Of a DNA stretch of 64,000 bases, positions 1 to 8,120 are shown one piece after another; position 1 is the stretch's first letter; each line of letters starts with the position of its first letter. The position numbers were made by a program, and so were the translations under genes. Below the pieces are notes generated by a model, which worked only from the letters and a program-made list of their open reading frames with translations, did no database searches and was not told the origin of the DNA. Source of the DNA: JACVRW01 sp963716215 (GTDB lineage: Bacteria > Actinomycetota > Thermoleophilia > Solirubrobacterales > Thermoleophilaceae). The stretch covers positions 1,240,001 to 1,304,000 of the forward strand of contig OY970298.1 in NCBI GenBank assembly GCA_963716215.1. The letters are read 5' to 3'.

Positions 1-394
1 GGTCGATCACCACCACCTCGCCCCTGGCCGAGTCGGTCACGTACGCGTGCGACCCGCCGGGGGCGACCGCCGTGTAGCGCGGCTCCGACATGCCGCGCAG
101 CACCCGCCGTACCCGCAGCGGCCTGCCCTCGAGCAGCGATACGGCGCCGGACGTCGTGTGCGCCACCACGGCGCGGGTGCCGCCCGCCCACTCGATGCTG
201 CGCGGCTCCTCGATCGTCGCCAGCCGGGCACGCACGCGCCCGGTCAGCGCGTTCAGGACGACCACGTGGGACTCGGTGTCGGCGGTTGCGACCGCGAGCG
301 GCACCCGCCGGGCGGTGCGCGTGGGGGCGGTGCCGCACGCGCCGGGCAGCAAGGGGAGCAGCCCGAGTGTCGCAACGAAGTCGCGGCGGCGCAT
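1..394 (-). CDS. YncE-like beta-propeller protein, partial (C-terminus beyond window edge)
   Basis: Translating the minus strand from the ATG at 394 gives an open frame that runs off the left edge (131 codons visible). The N-terminus (MRRRDFVATLG) has a twin-arginine-like start and a short hydrophobic stretch ending LLPGAC. This could be a lipoprotein site, but Pro at -3 makes it weak. What follows (VAVATADTESHVVVLNALTGRV, then SEPRYTAVAPGGSHAYVTDS, separately) is typical of 40-45 residue blades of YVTN/YncE-type beta-propellers that are exported and bind ligands or partners. A strong ribosome binding site (AAGGAGG) lies just before the ATG, and the gene is the third of a minus-strand set with the VWA protein and the MoxR ATPase, so it is probably cotranscribed. 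The specific function is unknown. Confidence 0.7.
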   Translation of the reverse strand, partial: MRRRDFVATLGLLPLLPGACGTAPTRTARRVPLAVATADTESHVVVLNALTGRVRARLATIEEPRSIEWAGGTRAVVAHTTSGAVSLLEGRPLRVRRVLRGMSEPRYTAVAPGGSHAYVTDSARGEVVVID

Positions 395-436
395 GCCCTC
401 CTTACGGCTGCGCGGCCCCGAGCAGTCCCGATCGCC

Positions 437-1828
437 TCAGAAGGTCTTGATGTCGGCGATCGCGTTCACGAACACCTCGAGCTGCTTCGTCGTCCAGCAC
501 TCGAACACGCCGTCGCAGAAGGGCTCGTAGGCGGACATCACGGAGTCGCCGTAGTTCCAGTACAGGCGCGGCTCGGGGTTGATCCAGAACGTGCGCCCGG
601 CGCGCTCGGCCACCTGCGCCAGCACCTGCGCGTGCGGCTCGCGGCCGTTGGTGCGCGCGTCGCCGAGCACGATTACCGTCGAGCGCGGGTCGAGGTCGTC
701 CACGACCGTGTCCAGGAACTCCAGCCAGACGCGCCCGTAGTCGGTGTAGCCGGACACGTCGGCCACGCCGGCGTCCGTGGCGATCCGCCGCGAGACCACC
801 TCGAACGAGCGCTCGCGCTCGAACACGTCCGTGACCTCCGAGATGCGCTCGACGAACACGAACGAGCGCAGCTTGCGGAACTGGTCGTGCAGCGCATGCA
901 GCACCGACAGGAAGAAGACGCTGGCGCTGGTGACGCTGGTCGAGACGTCGCACAGCACGTACAGCTCGGGCCGGCGCGGGCGCCGCGGCCGGTACTTCAG
1001 CTCCAGCGGCACACCACCGGTCTGCAGGGACGCGCGCATGGTGCGGCGCACGTCCACTTGCCAGGAGCGCCGCCGGCCCCGGTGCTCGCGCCCGTGCGAC
1101 GCCAGGCGCCGCTTCATCTGGGCCACCACGCGGTGCACCTGCGAGAGGTCCTGGGCGGGGTTGGTGGGCAGGCTGCGGTCGAACTCGCGCAGCGGCTTGG
1201 CGGGCGGCAGCGACTGGGTGCGCTCGATCATCTGCCGCTCCAGCTCGCGGCGCACGTGTTGCTCGAACTCCTGCAGCGCGTCGCGCGGGACGGCGTCGGG
1301 ATCGGGCAGCTCGGCGCCGAGTCGCTCGCCCTTGAGCCCGAGCGTGCGCCTGATCCGCTGCACGTCCACTCCGATCACGCCGGAGCCTTCGCCCTGGCGG
1401 CCGAAGGCGGCGATCGCGAGCCGGGCGAGGTCGCGCATCTCGCCGTCGGACCCGGCTCGCAAGGCCTCACGGATGCGCTCGCGCAGCGCTTCCAGGTCCA
1501 GCTCCTCGCCGCCTTGGAAGCGCTGCTCGCCGAACCCTTGGCGGACCGCCTCGCGCTCGACGGCGCGAAAGAAGAAGCGATCGAACAGCACGTCGAGCAC
1601 GCGCCGGTCGTCCTGCGACTTCGCCAGCGTGGTCGCGAGGGCCTCGCGGAATTCGACCGTGGAGGTCCAGCTGACCGCCTCGAGCGCTCCGAAGGCGTCC
1701 AGCAGCTCGGAGGTCCCGACCGCGACCCCCTCGCGGCGCAGCTCGTCGGCGAACTCGAGCAGGCGCGGCGCCATCCCCGGGGGGCCGGCCGGCTCCGGCA
1801 TGCCCCCGTACAGGCCGGGAGTGCCCAC
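437..1828 (-). CDS. VWA-domain (CoxE-like) protein partner of MoxR ATPase
   Basis: A 463-residue protein if the GTG at 1828 is used (two bases after the ATPase stop); an ATG at 1801 would give 454 residues. The C-terminal half carries a von Willebrand A domain with a MIDAS-like start (LYVLCDVSTSVTSAS) and a second conserved block (STVIVLGDARTNG). The N-terminal half is the helical, charged region seen in CoxE-type proteins. Family knowledge: VWA proteins encoded directly after MoxR AAA+ ATPases act with them as chaperone-like machines that mature metal-containing or membrane complexes. No target enzyme complex such as a CO dehydrogenase is next to it, so the client is unknown. Confidence 0.85.
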   Translation of the reverse strand: MGTPGLYGGMPEPAGPPGMAPRLLEFADELRREGVAVGTSELLDAFGALEAVSWTSTVEFREALATTLAKSQDDRRVLDVLFDRFFFRAVEREAVRQGFGEQRFQGGEELDLEALRERIREALRAGSDGEMRDLARLAIAAFGRQGEGSGVIGVDVQRIRRTLGLKGERLGAELPDPDAVPRDALQEFEQHVRRELERQMIERTQSLPPAKPLREFDRSLPTNPAQDLSQVHRVVAQMKRRLASHGREHRGRRRSWQVDVRRTMRASLQTGGVPLELKYRPRRPRRPELYVLCDVSTSVTSASVFFLSVLHALHDQFRKLRSFVFVERISEVTDVFERERSFEVVSRRIATDAGVADVSGYTDYGRVWLEFLDTVVDDLDPRSTVIVLGDARTNGREPHAQVLAQVAERAGRTFWINPEPRLYWNYGDSVMSAYEPFCDGVFECWTTKQLEVFVNAIADIKTF

Positions 1829-1830
1829 GC

Positions 1831-2730
1831 TCAGCCGGCGCGCTGGGCGCCGAGCAGCCCGTCGCCGAGCTTGACGCCCACCCGCTCGGCCACGAGATCG
1901 AGGTCGGTCCGGTGCTTGACGATGATCGACATCGTCTGGCGGAGCACGTCCTGGTCGATGTCGTCGGCGCCGAGCAGCAGCAGCGCGCGCGCCCAGTCGA
2001 TCGACTCGGCGATCGAGGGCGGCTTCTTCAGGTCGAGCGCCCGCACCATGTGCACCACCTCCACGAGCTTGCGGGCGATCTCGGCGTCCAGCTCGGGCGC
2101 GTGCAGGTGCACGATCTCCAGCTCCCGCTCGACGGTCGGGTAGTCGAGCCAGAGGTAGAGGCAGCGGCGCTTGAGCGCCTCGGTCAGCTCGCGCGAGTTG
2201 TTCGACGTCAGCAGCACCAGCGGGCGGGTGCGCGCCTCGACCCGGCCCAGCTCGGGGATCGAGATCTGGAAGTCCGACAGCACCTCCAGCAGCATCGCCT
2301 CGAACTCCTGGTCGGTCTTGTCGATCTCGTCGATCAGCAGCACCACCGGGTGCTCCGCCGTGATCGCCGTGAGCAACGGCCGTGCCAGCAGGAAGTCCTC
2401 GCCGAAGATGTCGCCCTTGACGTCCTCCCAGCCCGCGTCGCGGGCCTCGGTCTGGATGCGCAGCAGCTGCTTGCGGTAGTTCCACTCGTAGAGCGCCTTG
2501 GCCTCGTCGAGCCCCTCGTAGCACTGGAGCCGGATCAGCTCTCGGCCGGTGGCGCGCGACACGGCCTTGGCCAGCTCTGTCTTTCCGACCCCCGCGGGGC
2601 CCTCCACCAGCACCGGCTTGCCGAGCCGCCCGGCGAGGAACGTGACCAGCGAGGTCGACTCGTCCGCGAGGTAGCCGGCGTCGCCGAGCCCGCCGCTGGC
2701 CTCTTCGATGGTGGTGAACTCGCCGCTCAT
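1831..2730 (-). CDS. MoxR-family AAA+ ATPase
   Basis: A 299-residue AAA+ ATPase starting at ATG 2730 (MSGEFTTIEE). A Walker A motif GPAGVGKTELAKA is near residues 46-58, a Walker B motif VVLLIDEIDKTD near 115-126, and sensor 1 is in LLTSNNSRELTEAL. The length and the paired VWA gene immediately downstream fit the MoxR family, whose members remodel or insert cofactors into partner proteins using ATP. A TATCCT hexamer lies nine bases before the start with no ribosome binding site, so this is probably a leaderless transcript sharing a promoter region with the divergent small membrane gene at 2757. The substrate is not evident. Confidence 0.9.
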   Translation of the reverse strand: MSGEFTTIEEASGGLGDAGYLADESTSLVTFLAGRLGKPVLVEGPAGVGKTELAKAVSRATGRELIRLQCYEGLDEAKALYEWNYRKQLLRIQTEARDAGWEDVKGDIFGEDFLLARPLLTAITAEHPVVLLIDEIDKTDQEFEAMLLEVLSDFQISIPELGRVEARTRPLVLLTSNNSRELTEALKRRCLYLWLDYPTVERELEIVHLHAPELDAEIARKLVEVVHMVRALDLKKPPSIAESIDWARALLLLGADDIDQDVLRQTMSIIVKHRTDLDLVAERVGVKLGDGLLGAQRAG

Positions 2731-2739
2731 CCGCCCACA

Positions 2740-2749
2740 AGGATACTTT
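2740..2749. promoter_or_regulatory. Overlapping divergent -10 elements (leaderless)
   Basis: TATCCT on the minus strand (2745-2740) lies nine bases before the MoxR ATPase ATG. TACTTT on the plus strand (2744-2749) lies seven bases before the TTG at 2757. The two hexamers share two bases. The spacing fits the actinobacterial leaderless -10 pattern. I saw no good -35 on either side. Confidence 0.5.
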
Positions 2750-2756
2750 CGCGTCC

Positions 2757-2984
2757 TTGGCTGGCTCGCTCTTCCTCGCGCAGGTGGACCTCCCGGGACT
2801 CGGAGAGGCCGGCCCCGACGACCTGCGCTCGCTGCTGACCGCATCGTTCGTGCTGCTGGCCACCGGCATGGTGCTGGGCGCCCTGGGCCACCTGACGCAG
2901 CTGCGCGGCCTGGTGATCACCGGGATCGCGCTGGTGTTCCTGGGCGCGGCGTTCTTCGTGGTGGCGGTCGGGCAGTTCGGCTAG
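2757..2984 (+). CDS. Small two-helix membrane protein
   Basis: A 75-residue protein from a TTG start. Two hydrophobic segments are visible (about residues 27-46, ASFVLLATGMVLGALGHLT, and 49-70, GLVITGIALVFLGAAFFVV) after a short polar N-terminus. There is no ribosome binding site at normal distance, but TACTTT sits seven bases upstream as in the other leaderless genes here, which supports this start. The stop overlaps the 3' end of the convergent epimerase gene by four bases. I do not recognise a family; the function is unknown. Confidence 0.6.
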   Translation: MAGSLFLAQVDLPGLGEAGPDDLRSLLTASFVLLATGMVLGALGHLTQLRGLVITGIALVFLGAAFFVVAVGQFG

Positions 2985-3916
2985 CGGGGCGCCTGGGCGA
3001 AGCCCTCGCGCCACGATCGCCAGCGCGGCTCCCAGCCAAGCTCGCCCTTCGCCTTCGCGTTCGAAGCCCCGGCCTGCAGGTTCGTCTCGCGCGCGATCTT
3101 GCCGACGACCAGCCGTGCCAGCCAGACCGGCACCCGGCGCGGCTTGGGCGCGCCGATCGCCGCGGCATAGACCGGCAGCCAGTCGCGCATCGCCGCGGGC
3201 TCGTCGTCGACGACGTTGTACACGCCGGGCGCGCCGCGCTCCACGGCCGCGACGGTCGCCGCCGCGGCGTCGTCGATATGGACGAACGAGAAGAGGCCCA
3301 CTCCGCTGCCGACCACCGGAAAGCGCCGCCGGCGGACCTCGTGGGCGGTGCTGCCGTCCTCGGCGTAGTAGGTGCCGGGCCCGTAGAACCAGCCGTAGCG
3401 CAGCACCAGCCCCTCCAGCCCGTCGGCGTCGAGCACGGCGCGCTCCATCGCGTCGACCACGCGCACGCTCTCGGAGAAGGGCGGCGGCGCCGTCAGGTTG
3501 AGCGGGGCGTCCTCGTCCAGGATCTCGGGGCGCTCCCGGGGCGCGTAGGCAAAGGCGATGCTCTGGCACACGAAGCGCCGCGCCCCGGCCGCCCGGGCGG
3601 CCTCCAGCAGGTTGCGCGTGCCCTCGCTGCGGATCCGGTTGGTGGGTTCGTACATGTCGAGCTTGCGTGGGTCGAAGCGCTCCGGCAGCGCGGTCAGCTC
3701 GTGCACCACCACCTCGGGCGCCGCCTGGCCCACCGCCTCCGTCAGCGCCGGCGCGTCGAGGGCGTCGACCACCACCGGCGCCGCCCCGGCCGCGCGGATC
3801 GCCTCCGCCCGCTCCGGCGAGCGCGTCGTGCCTGTGACCTCGTGGCCCGCCGCGACCAGCAGCGGCACCAGCGGCCGGCCGATCGCCCCGCCGGCCCCGG
3901 CCAGGAAGACCCTCAT
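2981..3916 (-). CDS. NAD(P)-dependent epimerase/dehydratase (extended SDR)
   Basis: A 311-residue protein with an N-terminal Rossmann motif (MRVFLAGAGGAIGRPLVPLL, a GxxGxxG nucleotide-binding loop), a central YGWFYGPGTYY region and a C-terminal substrate-binding part, as in atypical extended short-chain dehydrogenases that act on nucleotide sugars or other small molecules. The expected YxxxK dyad is not obvious, so catalysis is uncertain. Its ATG overlaps the stop of the upstream membrane gene (ATGA at 3913-3916), so the two are translationally coupled. The substrate cannot be inferred. Confidence 0.8.
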   Translation of the reverse strand: MRVFLAGAGGAIGRPLVPLLVAAGHEVTGTTRSPERAEAIRAAGAAPVVVDALDAPALTEAVGQAAPEVVVHELTALPERFDPRKLDMYEPTNRIRSEGTRNLLEAARAAGARRFVCQSIAFAYAPRERPEILDEDAPLNLTAPPPFSESVRVVDAMERAVLDADGLEGLVLRYGWFYGPGTYYAEDGSTAHEVRRRRFPVVGSGVGLFSFVHIDDAAAATVAAVERGAPGVYNVVDDEPAAMRDWLPVYAAAIGAPKPRRVPVWLARLVVGKIARETNLQAGASNAKAKGELGWEPRWRSWREGFAQAPR

Positions 3917-4281
3917 CGGGCCGCCTCCCGCTCGGCGTTCACCATCCACGCCAGCAGCACCGACGTGAGCACCAGCGAGAACAGGTTGACCGGGCCGAGC
4001 CAGTCCACGTTCGCCTCGCCGACGTCGAGCAGGTGGTTGAACGCGTGCAGGGTGTTCTGCGCGAAGGCCAGCACCAGCACCGGCAGCCGCCACCGGACGC
4101 GCTGGACTGCGACCAGGGTGACCGCGCCGAGCGCCAGGTACCAGGTGGCGAGATCGCCCATGTAGTGGTCGTTGCGCACCCCGTAGGGGCCGATCTCGTC
4201 GAAGAAGAAGCCGGGCGTCAGCCAGAGCAGCAGGCCGATCATCACCTGGACCGCCCCGAACAGGACCAGCAGGACCTTCAT
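3913..4281 (-). CDS. Four-helix membrane protein, uncharacterised
   Basis: A 122-residue integral membrane protein with about four hydrophobic helices (residues 3-24, 44-60, 67-84 and 100-116). A short loop FFFDEIGPYGVRNDHYMGD contains conserved-looking charged residues, and another segment reads NTLHAFNHLLD. The architecture resembles small DUF4345/DoxX-like four-helix proteins, but I cannot assign it firmly. It overlaps the epimerase start by four bases and follows the methyltransferase stop by three, so the three form one minus-strand unit. Confidence 0.7.
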   Translation of the reverse strand: MKVLLVLFGAVQVMIGLLLWLTPGFFFDEIGPYGVRNDHYMGDLATWYLALGAVTLVAVQRVRWRLPVLVLAFAQNTLHAFNHLLDVGEANVDWLGPVNLFSLVLTSVLLAWMVNAEREAAR

Positions 4282-4284
4282 CGT

Positions 4285-4923
4285 CTACCTCCTGGATGCG
4301 AGGGCGATCCCGTCGCCAACCGGCAGCACGCACGCGAGCCAGCGCTCGGAGTCGAGCAGCCGCGAGTTGAGGGCGCGCGCCGCAGCGAGCGCCTCCGGGC
4401 GCCACCGGGTCTCCTCGCCCTCTGGCAGGGCCACCTCGCCCGACATCAGCATGTTGTCGACCACCAGCACGGCACGCTCGGAGAGCTTCGGCTCGGCCAG
4501 CTCGATGTAGCGCTCGTACTCCTCCTTCGCCGCGTCTACGAACAGAAGGTCGATTGGTCCCTCCACCGACTCGATCGTCTCGCGGGCGTCACCCTGGAGC
4601 AGCTCCACGCGGTCGGCCACCCCCGCGCGCTCGAAGAAGTCCAGCGCCTGGCGGGCGCGGTCCTCGCGCAGCTCGAGCGTGATCACGCGCCCGCTGCTGA
4701 GCTGCTCCGCCATGTGGAGCGTCGAGTAGCCGATCGCGGTCCCGACCTCGAGCACCACCGGATCGAGCGTCCGGCACAGGACGGCCAGGAAACGCCCGGT
4801 CTCCCAGTGCACGATCGGCACGTCGTCTCGCTCGGCGACGGCCTCCATCTCGGCCATCACCTCCGAGCGCCGCGGTCGCAGCTCGTGGAGGTAGCGCTCC
4901 ACCTGTTCGTCGAGGATTCGCAC
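4285..4923 (-). CDS. Class I SAM-dependent O-methyltransferase
   Basis: A 212-residue protein from the GTG at 4923 (VRILDEQVERYLHEL). The SAM-binding motif I is VLEVGTAIGYSTLHMAE and the acidic motif after strand 4 is DLLFVDAAKEEYERY, with Asp-Ala-Ala-Lys typical of the caffeoyl-CoA O-methyltransferase/TrmR family (Pfam Methyltransf_3). Members methylate catechol-type hydroxyls or the tRNA wobble uridine; which applies here cannot be decided. The start is supported by TACATT six bases upstream and no ribosome binding site. It is divergent from the MOSC gene with overlapping -10 elements, and is the first gene of a three-gene minus-strand unit. Confidence 0.85.
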   Translation of the reverse strand: MRILDEQVERYLHELRPRRSEVMAEMEAVAERDDVPIVHWETGRFLAVLCRTLDPVVLEVGTAIGYSTLHMAEQLSSGRVITLELREDRARQALDFFERAGVADRVELLQGDARETIESVEGPIDLLFVDAAKEEYERYIELAEPKLSERAVLVVDNMLMSGEVALPEGEETRWRPEALAAARALNSRLLDSERWLACVLPVGDGIALASRR

Positions 4924-4929
4924 CGGCGC

Positions 4930-4939
4930 AATGTACCCT
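4930..4939. promoter_or_regulatory. Overlapping divergent -10 elements (leaderless)
   Basis: TACATT on the minus strand (4935-4930) is six bases before the methyltransferase GTG at 4923. TACCCT on the plus strand (4934-4939) is six bases before the MOSC GTG at 4946. The hexamers overlap by two bases, so RNA polymerase can hardly open both promoters at once. Confidence 0.55.
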
Positions 4940-4945
4940 GGTCGC

Positions 4946-5374
4946 GTGGCGGGATCGGTCGAGAGGATCCACATAGCGGCTGCGGAGAGCGAGCTCCCGC
5001 AGCCGGTGGACGCGGTCGACGTGACAGCCGAGGGGGTCGTGGGCGACCGCTACGACAAGGCCCGCAACCTCACGCTGATCGAGGCCGAGGCGTTGGAGGG
5101 ATTCCTCGAGGACACGGGCATCGAGCTGTCGGCGGCCGCGTCGCGCCGTCAGGTGCTGACCCGCGGCATCCGGCTCAACGACCTCGTCGGCCAGCGCTTC
5201 CGGGTCGGGGAGGTCGAGTGCGTCGGGGAGGAGCTGTGCGAGCCGTGCAGCCACCTGCAGGGCATGACCCATCCCGGGGTGCTGCGCGGCATGGTGCACC
5301 GCGCTGGGCTGCGCGCCGACATCGTCACTGGCGGCCGGATTGCCGTCGGCGACGAGGTCGCTCACCTGCGCTAG
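4946..5374 (+). CDS. MOSC domain protein
   Basis: A 142-residue protein from the GTG at 4946. The N-terminal strand region (HIAAAESELPQPVDAVDV) followed by GVVGDRYDKARN, and the cysteine-containing GEELCEPCSHLQ near residues 94-105, match stand-alone MOSC domains related to the C-terminal domain of molybdenum cofactor sulfurases. These proteins bind the pterin cofactor or transfer sulfur through a conserved Cys. No molybdoenzyme is encoded in the window. Leaderless TACCCT lies six bases upstream. A longer start at 4931 is possible but would place the -10 inside the gene. Confidence 0.85.
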   Translation: MAGSVERIHIAAAESELPQPVDAVDVTAEGVVGDRYDKARNLTLIEAEALEGFLEDTGIELSAAASRRQVLTRGIRLNDLVGQRFRVGEVECVGEELCEPCSHLQGMTHPGVLRGMVHRAGLRADIVTGGRIAVGDEVAHLR

Positions 5375-5396
5375 GCGCTGAGTATCCTCGCAGCCA

Positions 5397-6500
5397 ATGG
5401 CTGATCTGATCGAGGTGCCATCGGGGCTGGAGGGCGTGATCGCGTTCGACACGACGATCGCGGAGCCGGATCGCGAGGGCGGCGCACTGCGCTACCGCGG
5501 CGTGGACATCGAGGAGCTCGTGGGGCATGTGCCGTTCGAGAAGGTCTGGGGCCTGCTCGTGGACGGCACGTTCGATCCGGGCATGCCGCCGGCCGAGCCG
5601 CATCCGCTGGCCGTGCGCACCGCGGACCCCCGCGCCGACCTCCAGGCCGCGCTGGCGATGCTGGCGCCGGAGTGGGGCCTGCTGCCGCTGATCGACGTGA
5701 CCGACCAGCAGGCCCGGGACGACCTCGCGCGCGTCTCGGTGATGGCCCTGTCGTTCGTCGCCCAGTCGGCCCGGGGCGTGGGGCATCCGCCGATCCCGCA
5801 GCGTCGCGTCGACGAGGCCACCTCGATCCCCGAGCGCTTCCTGATCCGCTGGCGCGGCGAGGCGGACCCCAACCACGTCAAGGCGATCGACGCCTACTGG
5901 ATCTCGGCCGCCGAGCATGGCATGAACGCATCGACCTTCACGGCCCGCGTGATCGCGTCCACGGGCGCCGACGTCGCGGCCGCCCTGTCCGGAGCCGTCG
6001 GCGGCCTGTCGGGACCGCTGCACGGCGGCGCGCCCTCGCGCGTGCTGACCATGCTCGACGAGGTGGAAGCCGAGGGCGATGCCGAGCGCTGGGTCAAGCG
6101 CGCGCTCGACTCCGGCGATCGGCTGATGGGCTTCGGGCATCGCGTCTACCGGGCCGAGGATCCGCGCGCGCGAGTGCTGCGCCGCACCGCCCGCGAGATC
6201 CAAGCGCCGCGGCTGGAGGTGGCCGAGCGCCTCGAGGCGGCGGCGCTCGCGGAGCTGAAGGCGCGCAAGCCCGACCGGGTGCTGGCCACCAACGTGGAGT
6301 TCTGGTCTGCCGTCGTGCTCGACTACGCGGCGGTCCCGCCAGAGCTGTTCACGCCGATGTTCGCCTGCGCGCGCGTCGCCGGATGGGCGGCGCACATTCT
6401 CGAGCAGAAGCGCGAGGGCCGGCTGATCCGGCCGAGCGCGAGGTACGTCGGCCCGAGCCCGCGGCCAACGGACTCGGTGAACGGCGCAGCGCCGAGCTGA
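5397..6500 (+). CDS. Citrate synthase, CitA/type-2 like
   Basis: A 367-residue citrate synthase fold enzyme condensing acetyl-CoA with oxaloacetate (TCA cycle entry). Recognisable blocks are AAEHGMNAS (His174), GPLHGGAPS (His209) and MGFGHRVYRAEDPRA (His248). The block that normally holds the catalytic Asp (NVDFYS in the E. coli and Bacillus enzymes) reads NVEFWS, so Glu302 takes its place. That substitution and the ending HILEQKREG...RPSARYVG resemble mycobacterial CitA as I remember it. Leaderless start: TATCCT eight bases before the ATG. The stop overlaps the next gene by one base (TGATG). It could also be a 2-methylcitrate synthase. Confidence 0.9.
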   Translation: MADLIEVPSGLEGVIAFDTTIAEPDREGGALRYRGVDIEELVGHVPFEKVWGLLVDGTFDPGMPPAEPHPLAVRTADPRADLQAALAMLAPEWGLLPLIDVTDQQARDDLARVSVMALSFVAQSARGVGHPPIPQRRVDEATSIPERFLIRWRGEADPNHVKAIDAYWISAAEHGMNASTFTARVIASTGADVAAALSGAVGGLSGPLHGGAPSRVLTMLDEVEAEGDAERWVKRALDSGDRLMGFGHRVYRAEDPRARVLRRTAREIQAPRLEVAERLEAAALAELKARKPDRVLATNVEFWSAVVLDYAAVPPELFTPMFACARVAGWAAHILEQKREGRLIRPSARYVGPSPRPTDSVNGAAPS

Positions 6501-8119
6501 TGGAGGCCGCCGGGTCCGGCGGCGACACGGCGCTATCTGAGCGCACCAAGCGGCTGGTCCTCGTCGCGGCGATCCTCGGGACCACGGTCGTCACGATCGA
6601 CTCGACGGTCGCCAACGTGGCCCTGCCCGCGATCGCCGACGACCTCGGCGGCGGCCTGGCCGGCCAGCAGTGGACGGCCAACGCCTACCTGGTCACGCTA
6701 GCGTCGCTGCTGCTGATCGGCGGCTCGCTGGGCGACATCTTCGGCGAGCGACGCGTGTTCGCGCTCGGGGTGCTGCTGTTCGGGGCGACCTCGCTCGGCT
6801 GCGCGCTGGCGCCGACGATCGAGTTCCTCGTGGGGGCGCGCGCCCTGCAGGGGATGGCCGGCGCTCTGCTCACGCCCGCGGCGCTGGCCGTGATCGTGTC
6901 GACCTTCCCGCCGGACGAGCGCGGGCGGGCGGTGGGCGCCTGGACGGCCTGGGGCGGCATCGGCACGGTGCTCGGGCCGGTGATCGGCGGCCAGCTGGTC
7001 GACTCGGCCTCGTGGCGCTGGATCTTCGCCATCAACGTGCCGATCGTGGTGATCACGATCGTGCTGATCCTGCGCGTGGTGCCGGTCGGTCGCGACCGCG
7101 ATCCGAACGCGCGCGTGGACGTGGTCGGCGCGCTGCTGTGCGCGCTCGGCCTGGCCGGGATGACGTTCGGCCTGATCGAGCAGCCGCTGCACGGCTGGGG
7201 CGATCCCGCCGTGGCCGGGCCGCTGGTGGCCGGCGCCGTGCTGTTCGTCGCCTTCCTCGTGTGGGAGGCCCGCAGCCGGCACCCGATGCTGCCGCTCGCC
7301 TTGTTTCGGCGACGCAACTTCGCCGCCGGCAACCTCGAGACGTTCCTCATGTACGGCGGCCTCGGCCTGCTGTTCTTCTTCCTCGTCCTGTTCCTCCAGC
7401 AGGTGGCGGGCTTCAGCGCGCTGGCCGCGGGCAGCTCGAGCATCCCGGTGACGGTGATGATGTTCGCGCTGTCGATGCGCTTCGGCGCGCTCGCCGACCG
7501 CCACGGCCCGCGCTTCTTCATGGGGGTCGGCCCGCTCGTCGCGGCGGCCGGCATGGCGCTGTTGCTGTGGCGTGTCGACGCCGACGTCGATTACCTGACC
7601 GACCTGCTGCCCGGGCTGCTGGTTTTCGGGCTGGGGCTGTCGATGACGGTCGCGCCGCTGACCGCGACGGTGCTGGCCGACGCCGACGAGAGCAACGCGG
7701 GGATCGCGTCCGGGGTGAACAACGCGATCGCGCGCGTGGCCGGCCTGGTGGCGATCGCGGCCGTGGGGGCGGTCGTGGCGGCCGCGTTCGGCTCCTCGCT
7801 CGACGACGAGATCGGCAGCCAGGCCCTGTCCCGGCCCGAGGTGGCCCGCGCGGTGGAGGAGGCCCGCAAGCAGCCGCTCGCGGTGGTGGCCGTCCAGGGG
7901 GTGCCGGAGGACGTGCAGGCCTCGGTGCGCGAGGCGGCCGAGGACGCCTCGGTGAGCGCGTTCCGCGTGGGCCTCGGGATCGCCACCGCGCTGGTGGCCC
8001 TGGGCGGACTGCTCGGGCTCGTGGCGATCGCGAACCCGCGCCGCCGGGTGCCCGCGGCGCACTGCCCCGGCGGCCCGCTCGCCGGCCATCCGCGCGAGGC
8101 GGCCGCCGGTCGCGCTTAG
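6500..8119 (+). CDS. MFS drug-efflux transporter, DHA2 (EmrB/QacA, 14-TM) family
   Basis: A 539-residue inner-membrane protein that opens with the DHA2 signature region (TTVVTIDSTVANVALPAIADD, read in two parts) in helix 1, followed by QWTANAYLV and GGSLGDIFGERR (motif A) after helix 2, and WRWIFAINVPI in helix 6. About fourteen hydrophobic segments fit proton-driven efflux of drugs, dyes or other small molecules. The ATG overlaps the citrate synthase stop by one base, implying translational coupling, although the functional link is unclear. The C-terminal tail is a short polar, Pro/Arg/Ala-rich segment. Substrate unknown. Confidence 0.92.
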   Translation: MEAAGSGGDTALSERTKRLVLVAAILGTTVVTIDSTVANVALPAIADDLGGGLAGQQWTANAYLVTLASLLLIGGSLGDIFGERRVFALGVLLFGATSLGCALAPTIEFLVGARALQGMAGALLTPAALAVIVSTFPPDERGRAVGAWTAWGGIGTVLGPVIGGQLVDSASWRWIFAINVPIVVITIVLILRVVPVGRDRDPNARVDVVGALLCALGLAGMTFGLIEQPLHGWGDPAVAGPLVAGAVLFVAFLVWEARSRHPMLPLALFRRRNFAAGNLETFLMYGGLGLLFFFLVLFLQQVAGFSALAAGSSSIPVTVMMFALSMRFGALADRHGPRFFMGVGPLVAAAGMALLLWRVDADVDYLTDLLPGLLVFGLGLSMTVAPLTATVLADADESNAGIASGVNNAIARVAGLVAIAAVGAVVAAAFGSSLDDEIGSQALSRPEVARAVEEARKQPLAVVAVQGVPEDVQASVREAAEDASVSAFRVGLGIATALVALGGLLGLVAIANPRRRVPAAHCPGGPLAGHPREAAAGRA

Positions 8120-8120
8120 G

